From Dehalococcoidales bacterium (GTDB lineage Bacteria > Chloroflexota > Dehalococcoidia > Dehalococcoidales > ARS1013), in the NCBI GenBank assembly GCA_030641585.1, contig DAOWHE010000048.1, forward strand, positions 1 to 11,324: a DNA stretch of 11,324 bases, read 5' to 3'. A program made the translations under genes and the position numbers. This document shows positions 1 through 5,400 of this stretch, one piece after another. The notes under the pieces were generated by a model. It was not told the DNA's origin. It did not search any database and saw nothing but the letters and a program-made list of their open reading frames with translations. Position 1 is the stretch's first letter, and each line of letters begins with the position of its first letter.

Positions 1-142
1 AAACCTTATCCAGCCTTTGACCGGCGGCGCTTCGCCCGGTAACCGAGGTAAGCATAACTTCAGGGTGCTGGTGAAGCAGCCTAGCCAGCTCAACGCCGAC
101 ATAACCGGTAACATTGATGATGCCTACTTTTGTTTTACTCAT
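1..142 (-). CDS. argC: N-acetyl-gamma-glutamyl-phosphate reductase, N-terminal part (runs off left edge)
   Basis: Only the first 47 codons lie in the window. ArgC reduces N-acetylglutamyl phosphate to the semialdehyde with NADPH in cytosolic arginine synthesis. The visible part is the start of the Rossmann fold: after MSKTK comes VGIINVTGYVGVELARLL, the place where the family has its dinucleotide-binding GxxGxxG loop, followed by HPEVMLTSVTGRSAAGQ. The first glycine of the loop is Asn here (INVTGYVG), a variant I associate with Chloroflexota but cannot verify. The ATG at 140-142 has an AAGAGGGG ribosome site at 151-158, eight bases upstream. That site overlaps the stop codon of the broken channel gene, so the two may be translationally coupled. 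Other arg genes probably follow to the left, outside the window. The assignment is strong although the gene is partial. Confidence 0.88.
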   Translation of the reverse strand, partial: MSKTKVGIINVTGYVGVELARLLHQHPEVMLTSVTGRSAAGQRLDKV

Positions 143-156
143 CAGACTAACCCCTC

Positions 157-363
157 TTACAGATTTCTTCCAGGGCTGAAGATTTGCCCGCCGGCACTTA
201 GTGGGTGAACCTCAGCATAGCCGACTGTGCTTATGGTTATTATAGCCATATACAGGGCGTCGATAAAAGGCCAGCTCTCGATTAGCATATAACCGATGGC
301 GCCAATAACCATAATGACAGCCAGAGCGCTTATTCCCCATAACAGTCTTCTTGATGAGCTCAT
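157..363 (-). pseudogene. Truncated two-TM potassium channel (pore region remnant)
   Basis: A 68-residue reading frame resembles the N-terminal half of a prokaryotic two-transmembrane K+ channel of the MthK/Kch type. Residues about 7-28 form a hydrophobic first transmembrane helix. Residues about 34-47 (DALYMAIITISTVG) match the pore helix and lead into the selectivity filter, then EVHPLSAGGQIFS. The family would continue with a second membrane helix and usually a TrkA-N/RCK regulatory domain. Here the frame ends after IFSPGRNL, and argC begins 14 bases later, so both parts are missing. The filter reads TVGYA rather than TVGYG. Loss of the last filter glycine and of TM2 makes conduction very unlikely. 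The ATG at 361-363 has only a weak GGATAG ribosome site. It is probably a decayed gene left by a deletion next to argC and now part of the argC leader. A small functional peptide is possible but unlikely. Confidence 0.65.
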
Positions 364-401
364 CTAACTATCCATAGTTGATTTTCCCACAGTCAACTTG
401 G

Positions 402-429
402 TTGCTTAATTGTAGCATAATTTGCTTAA
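402..429. repeat. Paired direct repeat TTGCTTAA, 20 bp apart
   Basis: TTGCTTAA occurs at 402-409 and again at 422-429, a centre-to-centre distance of 20 bp (about two helical turns). The left copy touches the minus-strand -10 element and the right copy contains the plus-strand -35 element. A protein bound to both could act on both divergent promoters. The repeat itself is seen directly; the operator role is inferred. Confidence 0.45.
409..417 (-). promoter_or_regulatory. Extended -10 promoter for the channel remnant/argC transcript
   Basis: Read on the minus strand, TGC followed by TACAAT forms an extended -10 element (five of six bases of TATAAT plus the TG motif). No good -35 lies at 16-18 bp spacing, which extended -10 promoters tolerate. 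Transcription would start near position 402, about 40 bases before the remnant's ATG. It is the only plausible minus-strand promoter I see in this gap. Confidence 0.4.
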
Positions 430-450
430 AGGGGAGCAATATGATAGAAT
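422..450 (+). promoter_or_regulatory. Promoter for the homocitrate synthase-family gene
   Basis: TTGCTT (422-427), a 17-base spacer and TAGAAT (445-450), with TGA before the -10 giving an extended -10 motif. The predicted start near 457 gives a leader of about 43 bases ending in the ribosome site at 485-494. It also argues against the TTG at 464 being the start codon. Confidence 0.5.
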
Positions 451-499
451 TCTGGGCTAAGTTTTGACTAAGAGAGGGCTAAAAAGAGGTGAGGCTTTA

Positions 500-1741
500 G
501 TGCCCAAGATTTATCTTATTGATGTCACTAACCGGGATGGAGTGCAGACAGCCAAACTTGGCCTGTCTAAGCTGGAAAAGACCATGATAAACATCTACCT
601 TAATGGAATGGGGGTCTTTCAGTCTGAGTTTGGCTTCCCTACCACCAAGCACGAATCAAATTACCTCAGGGCTAACCTGGAACTGGCTGAGATGGGAGTC
701 TTAAGACCTATCCGTCTGGGAGGATGGATAAGGGCTATAGTGGCTGATGTTGTGACGACTTTTAGGCTGGTACCCACTATCCGGCACCTTAATCTCTCTA
801 TCTCTACATCAGACCAGATGATTTACGGTAAGTTCCAGGGGAGAAAGAACAGGGAAGATATCATAAAGGATATGACCGGGGCGGTTGATGCTGCTTGGGC
901 TCTTGGCGCTGAGAGCATAGGTGTCAATGCTGAGGATGCCTCAAGGACTGACCTAGACTACTTAATCGAGTTCGGCTTGTCGGCTAAAGAACATGGGGCT
1001 TGTCGGCTGAGGTATTGTGATACCCTTGGTTACGACGACCCGCTTACCATCTATGAAACCGCCAAGGCACTAGCTGAAAGCGTTGGTCTCCCCATTGAGC
1101 TTCACTGTCATGGTGATTTGGGGATGGCGGTGGCGACTTCTATTTCTGGGGCTAAAGGTGTTATTGATGGTGGGCAGGATGCCTATATTAATACCACGGT
1201 TAATGGCATCGGGGAAAGGGCCGGTAATGCCGACTTGGTAGCTGTCATCCTGGCTATAACCAAAGCAAAAGGGTTTGCTGGTAAGTACCAGTTAGCCGGT
1301 GCTGTTGATTTATCAAAGGCGTGGAAGATAGCCAAGTTTGCCAGCTACGCCTTTGATATTCCAATACCGATAAACCAGCCGGGGGTTGGTGCTAATGCCT
1401 TTGCTCATGAATCTGGCATACATGCTGACGGCGTAATCAAGGACCCGCATAACTATGAATTGTTTGGCTACGAAGAGCTGGGCAGGGGTGAGCCGGAGAT
1501 GGTGGAGACCGGGCGAGAAATCTGTGCCGGAGAGTATAGCGGCATATCCGGTTTCAGTCATGTGATGGGCAAGATGGCGGTATCTTTTGTCGATAATAGA
1601 GAAGAGGCTAATAAAGTTTTAGAGCTGGTAAGATACGCTAATGTGGAGTCGCATAAGCCGCTGGTGGAAGATGAACTGCTCTTCATCGCCAAGTACCCGG
1701 AGGTTGTCAAAAAGCTGCTAACTCTAAATCCGCTGGAATAG
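500..1741 (+). CDS. Homocitrate synthase-family acyltransferase (possible Re-citrate synthase)
   Basis: A 413-residue member of the DRE-TIM/HMGL-like family, which condenses acetyl-CoA with a 2-oxo acid. Near the N-terminus is IDVTNRDGVQ with the metal-binding R-D pair (R12, D13). The metal-ligand motif ELHCHGDLG is at about 200-208, NGIGERAGN at about 235-243 and HESGIHADG at about 303-311. The roughly 100-residue C-terminal leucine-feedback domain of LeuA is absent, which favours homocitrate synthase (NifV/AksA/Lys20 type) or the related Re-citrate synthase over isopropylmalate synthase. No nif or aminoadipate gene is in view. Dehalococcoides is known to lack an ordinary Si-citrate synthase and to carry a homocitrate synthase-like gene proposed to be Re-citrate synthase, so that role is plausible here. 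I chose the GTG at 500 because AGAGGTGAGG (485-494) sits five bases upstream. The in-frame TTG at 464 would give 425 residues but has no ribosome site. The family is certain; the substrate is not. Confidence 0.85.
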   Translation: MPKIYLIDVTNRDGVQTAKLGLSKLEKTMINIYLNGMGVFQSEFGFPTTKHESNYLRANLELAEMGVLRPIRLGGWIRAIVADVVTTFRLVPTIRHLNLSISTSDQMIYGKFQGRKNREDIIKDMTGAVDAAWALGAESIGVNAEDASRTDLDYLIEFGLSAKEHGACRLRYCDTLGYDDPLTIYETAKALAESVGLPIELHCHGDLGMAVATSISGAKGVIDGGQDAYINTTVNGIGERAGNADLVAVILAITKAKGFAGKYQLAGAVDLSKAWKIAKFASYAFDIPIPINQPGVGANAFAHESGIHADGVIKDPHNYELFGYEELGRGEPEMVETGREICAGEYSGISGFSHVMGKMAVSFVDNREEANKVLELVRYANVESHKPLVEDELLFIAKYPEVVKKLLTLNPLE

Positions 1742-1773
1742 TTATCTTTAGGCTGGTAATGCTGATAAAGAGG

Positions 1774-1798
1774 GGCTGTTTTAAAAAGCAGCCTTTTT
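1774..1798 (+). terminator. Rho-independent terminator after the homocitrate synthase-family gene
   Basis: GGCTGTT and AGCAGCC form a seven-pair stem (one G-U) around a six-base TTAAAA loop, followed directly by TTTTTGCTT. It begins 32 bases after the stop codon and should separate this gene from the glycosylase gene downstream. Confidence 0.7.
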
Positions 1799-1824
1799 GC
1801 TTGTTGCGGCTCGGCTGTTATAAT
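1797..1824 (+). promoter_or_regulatory. Promoter for the DNA glycosylase, very close to its start codon
   Basis: A perfect TATAAT lies at 1819-1824. A weak -35 (TTGCTT, 1797-1802) is 16 bp upstream, inside the T-tract of the preceding terminator. Transcription would begin near 1831, only about six bases before the ATG at 1837, so the message would be leaderless or nearly so. No Shine-Dalgarno sequence is present beyond a weak AGAG. Confidence 0.5.
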
Positions 1825-1836
1825 GCTAGAGCTTAA

Positions 1837-2565
1837 ATGAATAACCAACAAGTAAGCCAAACTCTTCAAGACATTTTCAAGCGACTTATGGCTGGCTACG
1901 GACCTCAGTACTGGTGGCCGGCCGGGGAGCCATTTGAAGTAATGGTTGGTGCCATCCTTACCCAACAAATCACCTGGCTAAATGTAGAGAAGGCCATTGC
2001 CAATCTAAAGGAGGCCAAGGCACTATCACCGGAGGCGCTCCGCAGGCTTGAATTATCAGAAGTGGCCAGGCTTATCCGCCCCTGTGGCTTCTATAACGCC
2101 AAGGCATTAAAGCTCAAGTCACTGGCCCGCTGGCTGGGAGAATACTATGATGACCAGCTGGATAAGCTGTCCTCTAGTAGTGCTGCTGAGCTGCGCCAGC
2201 AGCTTCTCTCTGTCTATGGTATCGGGCAGGAGACTGCCGATTCCATCATCCTCTATGCTACTGGTAAACCAATTTTTGTTATTGACGCCTATACCCGTCG
2301 TATCCTTAACCGTATCGGCTTGGCGCCGGATGGTAATGGCTATGCCGCCTACCAGGCCCTTTTTATGGACAATCTAACGGCTGATGCCGGGCTGTTTAAT
2401 GAGTACCATGCCCTGCTGGTCCGCTTGGGCAAGGATGTCTGTCGCAAAAAGCCTCTTTGCCTCAAGTGCTGTCTGAATGGTATTTGCCAGTTCTACAAGG
2501 CAAACAGCTATAAACCCTTAGCGCAGGCGGCTGACGGCTATAAAAATACCCACCGCTATGGCTAG
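1837..2565 (+). CDS. MagIII-like 3-methyladenine DNA glycosylase (endonuclease III-related)
   Basis: A 242-residue HhH-GPD protein of the endonuclease III superfamily, best matching the COG2231/MagIII branch that excises alkylated bases such as 3-methyladenine. The branch signature YWWP (W26, W27, P28) followed by FEVMVGAILTQQ is near the N-terminus. The helix-hairpin-helix VYGIGQETAD lies at about 126-135 and the conserved catalytic aspartate is D150 (FVIDAYTRR). Where endonuclease III has its AP-lyase lysine (GRKTA) this protein has E132 (GQETA), so it should be a glycosylase without lyase activity, as described for Helicobacter MagIII. Four cysteines (C202, C208, C211, C217; spacing X5, X2, X5) make a likely [4Fe-4S] loop, slightly shorter than the X6-X2-X5 of Nth. 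The 3' end overlaps the zinc-finger membrane protein gene on the other strand by 48 bp. Substrate range is inferred from the family. Confidence 0.85.
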   Translation: MNNQQVSQTLQDIFKRLMAGYGPQYWWPAGEPFEVMVGAILTQQITWLNVEKAIANLKEAKALSPEALRRLELSEVARLIRPCGFYNAKALKLKSLARWLGEYYDDQLDKLSSSSAAELRQQLLSVYGIGQETADSIILYATGKPIFVIDAYTRRILNRIGLAPDGNGYAAYQALFMDNLTADAGLFNEYHALLVRLGKDVCRKKPLCLKCCLNGICQFYKANSYKPLAQAADGYKNTHRYG

Positions 2566-2988
2566 CAGGTCAAAAAGCTGAAAGCCGAATCCCCATGAGG
2601 AGATGTTAATCAGGTAGCTTATGGCTACGGCGAGGCCAGCAATAATGGCCAGCTTGGTGCCACGCTTGCGATTGACCGAAAGGCTGATAACCTCTCCGAT
2701 GGCGTAGCCAGCGCCGGCAGCCAGCAGTATATTAAGGTAAAAGAAACCTAAAAAAGAGCTGAGCAGCCCCCAGATAAGTCCGCAAACAGTAGCCATCCCT
2801 AGTCCTGCCCCGGCAGCTATCAGGAGGTGTCTAGTGGCAACCTGGAAGGTGGGTAGCCGGTACAGTTGAGCACAATCCGGGCATCTGGCGCCCACCGGTG
2901 TCTGCACCATACACCTGGGGCAGATTGGCTTACCACATTTACTGCAGCTTAGAGTCGTCTCAACCTCAGGGTGAGCAGCACATCTCAT
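2518..2988 (-). CDS. Zinc-finger (B-box-like) four-TM membrane protein of unknown function
   Basis: 156 residues. The first 40 carry eight regularly spaced zinc ligands: C3-x2-H6, C15-x2-C18, C23-x2-C26 and C36-x2-C39, a B-box-like pattern able to bind two zinc ions. The rest has about four hydrophobic segments (roughly 54-75, 79-103, 112-129, 136-154), so the zinc module probably faces the cytoplasm from a small membrane anchor. Such N-terminal zinc modules are found on bacterial membrane proteins, including some rhomboid-family proteases, but no serine-histidine protease motif is visible. It is the last gene of the rny-ymdB-PHP-plsY run and starts 10 bases after plsY. An AGGAAAGG at 3003-3010 is 14 bases from the ATG, a long spacing. 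I do not recognise a function. Confidence 0.75.
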   Translation of the reverse strand: MRCAAHPEVETTLSCSKCGKPICPRCMVQTPVGARCPDCAQLYRLPTFQVATRHLLIAAGAGLGMATVCGLIWGLLSSFLGFFYLNILLAAGAGYAIGEVISLSVNRKRGTKLAIIAGLAVAISYLINISSWGFGFQLFDLLAIAVGIFIAVSRLR

Positions 2989-2998
2989 TATGTTATGG

Positions 2999-3700
2999 TC
3001 AACCTTTCCTTAGCTCTTCTGTTTCTTGAGGTTTCTTTGCCTCTAGCCAGGCCTTTCTATCTCTAATATCACGGTCAAAGAGCAGGCGATTAATAAATAA
3101 CTGCCCCGGGGGCACCGATTGACTGAGTGGAGTTCTGGACAAAACCAGTCTCTTCGCTAGTGCAACCAGCAATAATGCCACAAAGCCCAGCGTAATTGGT
3201 AATCTCTCCTCTATATCAAGCGGCTGGGGTAAGAACCAGCTGAAAATAGGTACTGAGGCTAGAGCCAAAAGAACGCCCAGGGCTAACTGCCGGAAAGGGG
3301 CCAGGGACCAGGCTATTACCAGGATTATGAGACCCAACCATGGGGAGAACATGGTAATTACACCCAGGGTGGTAAAGATACCGCGCCCGCCCTGAAAGCG
3401 AAGGAAAACAGGCCAGTTGTGTCCGATAACGGTGATGATACCCACCGTGACTTGCTCAGCGGCGCCCAGTCCCAGCAGTTGAGCTATCCATATGGCTGAA
3501 GCTCCCTTGCCGATATCAAAGATGATTACCGGGATAGCCAGCCACTTTGAAGTTACACTGAGGACATTGGAGGCGCCGACATTGCCGGTGCCATACTGGC
3601 GGATATCAATGCCGCGGGACCATTTAGCCACCAGGTAAGCGGCGGGCACTGAACCCAACAGGTAGGCAGCTATGCTTAGTAAGACAAACTCAATAGTCAT
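2999..3700 (-). CDS. plsY: Acyl-phosphate:glycerol-3-phosphate acyltransferase
   Basis: PlsY is an integral membrane enzyme that moves the acyl group from acyl phosphate to glycerol-3-phosphate, the first step of phospholipid synthesis. Its conserved loops are all present: GSVPAAYLVAK (16-26), GTGNVGASN (37-45, close to the usual GSGNxGATN), DIGKG (62-66) and the glycerol-phosphate loop GHNWPVFLRFQGGRG (93-107). There are five to seven hydrophobic segments. At 233 residues it is somewhat longer than typical (about 190-220) because of a charged C-terminal tail of about 40 residues. The frame also opens at GTG (3704-3706), but the ATG at 3698-3700 is better: the AAGAG before it has normal spacing only for this ATG. 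It lies 18 bases after the PHP gene, in the same operon. Confidence 0.92.
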   Translation of the reverse strand: MTIEFVLLSIAAYLLGSVPAAYLVAKWSRGIDIRQYGTGNVGASNVLSVTSKWLAIPVIIFDIGKGASAIWIAQLLGLGAAEQVTVGIITVIGHNWPVFLRFQGGRGIFTTLGVITMFSPWLGLIILVIAWSLAPFRQLALGVLLALASVPIFSWFLPQPLDIEERLPITLGFVALLLVALAKRLVLSRTPLSQSVPPGQLFINRLLFDRDIRDRKAWLEAKKPQETEELRKG

Positions 3701-3718
3701 CACCACTCTTAGAAGTTG

Positions 3719-4573
3719 CTATGAACTGGCTGGTTTGAGCGCTCGGCTTTGTGCCAGGGCTATAAGATGCTCGGCTGACTCTTGCGGTACATAGGTACCA
3801 CCGAGCATTGTCTCAGCGCTGTCATCCAGGCCGTGATAATCACTGCCACCGGTAGCAATGAGGTCGTACTTTTTAGCCAGCCGAGCTAGGCTGTCTCTTT
3901 CCTCTTCAGTATAGCCGTTATAGTTAACCTCCAGACCCACCAGACCAGCTGTCTTTAGCTTGGCAATCATCGTCTCTGGAGCCTTAACGGTTAACGGGTG
4001 TGCCAGAACGGGCAAACCGCCCGCCTTGGTTACCAGTGCCACCGCTTCTAGCGGGGTTATTTTCTGTCGCTCAATATAAGCCGGACCTTTAAAACCTATA
4101 TACTTAGTGAATGCTTCCTTAAACGAGGTCACATAGCCCTTCTCTAGCATGGCCTGAGCAATGTGAGGCCGACCTATAGAACCGCTGCCGGCTATCTCCT
4201 GGACTCGCTGCCAGTCAATGTGGACGTCCAAGCCCTCAAGCTTGGCAATTATTCTCTTAGCCCGTTCCCGCCTGGAACTGCGCAAACTGGCAAGGGTAGC
4301 CTCAAGCTCAGGGTCAGTATAGTCTATAGAGTAGCCGAGAAGGTGGACCTCACTGCCTGGGGCATAAGTACTAATCTCAACACCGGGTATGACCCTGATT
4401 TGCGGAAAGCCTCTAGCTGCCTTGAGTGCCGGAACAATGCCGTCCACACTGTCATGGTCACAGAGGGCAATAACAGTTAGCCCGAGCTCTGCTGACCTGT
4501 GAACAATATCCTCCGGGCTGAATTTGCCATCAGAGGCAGTGGTGTGTATATGGAGGTCTATCCTAGACGTCAC
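3719..4573 (-). CDS. PHP-domain phosphoesterase (TrpH/YciV type)
   Basis: 284 residues with the polymerase-and-histidinol-phosphatase (PHP) metal-binding set: H8 and H10 (DLHIHTTASDG), D15, D39-H40-D41 (CDHDS), E66 (GVEIS), H77 (HLLGY), H137 (RPHIA), H192 (LAHP) and the closing D245 and H247 (GGSDYHG). The insertion between the N-terminal and C-terminal halves and the overall length match the TrpH/YciV family. Characterised members hydrolyse 3',5'-nucleoside bisphosphates such as pAp or trim RNA 5' ends (RNase AM). The start is GTG at 4571-4573, sharing one base with the ymdB stop (TAGTG) and preceded by GAGAGG about eight bases away, so it is probably translationally coupled to ymdB. The neighbours rny and ymdB favour a role in RNA or nucleotide turnover; the exact substrate is not determined by sequence. 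Confidence 0.85.
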   Translation of the reverse strand: MTSRIDLHIHTTASDGKFSPEDIVHRSAELGLTVIALCDHDSVDGIVPALKAARGFPQIRVIPGVEISTYAPGSEVHLLGYSIDYTDPELEATLASLRSSRRERAKRIIAKLEGLDVHIDWQRVQEIAGSGSIGRPHIAQAMLEKGYVTSFKEAFTKYIGFKGPAYIERQKITPLEAVALVTKAGGLPVLAHPLTVKAPETMIAKLKTAGLVGLEVNYNGYTEEERDSLARLAKKYDLIATGGSDYHGLDDSAETMLGGTYVPQESAEHLIALAQSRALKPASS

Positions 4574-5340
4574 TACTCTACCTCTCGATAGATTCTCTCG
4601 ATGCTTGTTGCCTTGCCACTTCTATCATCTACCCCGACCAGGATAGCGTTAAATATGACTCTGCCCTTACCTACAGATAGGCGGTGAGGCATCATGGTCA
4701 GGAAGTGGTGAATTACTGAGTTGGTGTCATCGCCGATGACTGAATCAGCCGGTCCGGTCATGCCGATATCGGTGACATAGGCAGTGCCCTGCCTGAGCAG
4801 CTGGGTGTCAATGGTGCCGACATGGGTGTGGGTGCCCAGCACGGCACTGACACGCCCGTCCAGATATCTGCCCATTGCCATTTTTTCTGACGTTGCCTCA
4901 GCGTGAAAATCAACAATAATAACCGCTGGTCCGGACCCAAGCTCGGCGAGTAATTTATCCATAGCTCTAAACGGGCAATCATAGTCGCTCATAAAGGTTC
5001 TCCCTATCAGATTAACTACCACCGTTTGGTTACTAACTAGATGGCCCCTGCCGGGCACGCCAGGAGGGTAATTTAACGGGCGCAGAATGGGCATCTCACT
5101 CTCAAGATAAGGCACAATCTCCTTCTGCGCCCATATGTGGTTGCCTGAGGTAAGGACATCAACACCGGCACCGAACAGTTCATCAGCGGTCGCTTCGGTT
5201 AGGCCTAGGCCGCCGGCAGTATTTTCAGCGTTGGCGATAACGAGGCCCACCCCATATTGCTGCTTTAGGTCGGGCAGAAGCTTCTGAACTGCTCGTCTAC
5301 CCGGTTTACCAATTATATCTCCAATGGCTAATACTAACAC
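4573..5340 (-). CDS. ymdB: YmdB-family metallophosphoesterase (2',3'-cyclic nucleotide phosphodiesterase)
   Basis: 255 residues, close to the about 264 of Bacillus YmdB. The metal ligands expected for the family (TIGR00282) are present: D8 (AIGDIIG), E39 with N40 (NAENTAGG), N67-H68 (TSGNHIW), H146 (DFHAEATSEK), H171 and H173 (GTHTHVGT). Bacillus YmdB hydrolyses 2',3'-cAMP, a product of RNA breakdown, and affects biofilm and motility choice; it interacts functionally with RNase Y. The start is GTG at 5338-5340. A stop lies three codons upstream in frame, and the N-terminus MLVLAIGDIIG aligns with family starts, so the codon is fixed even though the ribosome site is weak. It follows rny after 60 bases containing a hairpin and overlaps the PHP gene by one base. 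Confidence 0.92.
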   Translation of the reverse strand: MLVLAIGDIIGKPGRRAVQKLLPDLKQQYGVGLVIANAENTAGGLGLTEATADELFGAGVDVLTSGNHIWAQKEIVPYLESEMPILRPLNYPPGVPGRGHLVSNQTVVVNLIGRTFMSDYDCPFRAMDKLLAELGSGPAVIIVDFHAEATSEKMAMGRYLDGRVSAVLGTHTHVGTIDTQLLRQGTAYVTDIGMTGPADSVIGDDTNSVIHHFLTMMPHRLSVGKGRVIFNAILVGVDDRSGKATSIERIYREVE

Positions 5341-5350
5341 TAGCTGTCAC

Positions 5351-5385
5351 GAAGAAGATGTCCACCCACCGGGTCTCGCTTCTTC
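5351..5385 (-). other. Hairpin in the rny-ymdB spacer
   Basis: GAAGAAG (5351-5357) and CTTCTTC (5379-5385) pair perfectly over seven bases. The 21-base loop holds a second stem, ACCC (5364-5367) with GGGT (5371-5374). No T-run follows on the minus strand, so it is not a normal terminator. It could be a processing or stability element between rny and ymdB, or limit ymdB translation, which has a weak ribosome site. Confidence 0.4.
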
Positions 5386-5400
5386 CCCTGCTGGTACCTC

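Noticed and set aside
464..499. TTG at 464 as the start of the homocitrate synthase-family gene
   Set aside because: It has no ribosome site, lies only about seven bases from the predicted transcription start, and adds 12 residues not expected in the family. The GTG at 500 has a strong site at ideal spacing.
1558..1968. 136-codon minus-strand frame spanning two plus-strand genes
   Set aside because: It crosses the terminator and promoter between two well-supported genes and its protein is serine-rich with no family features.
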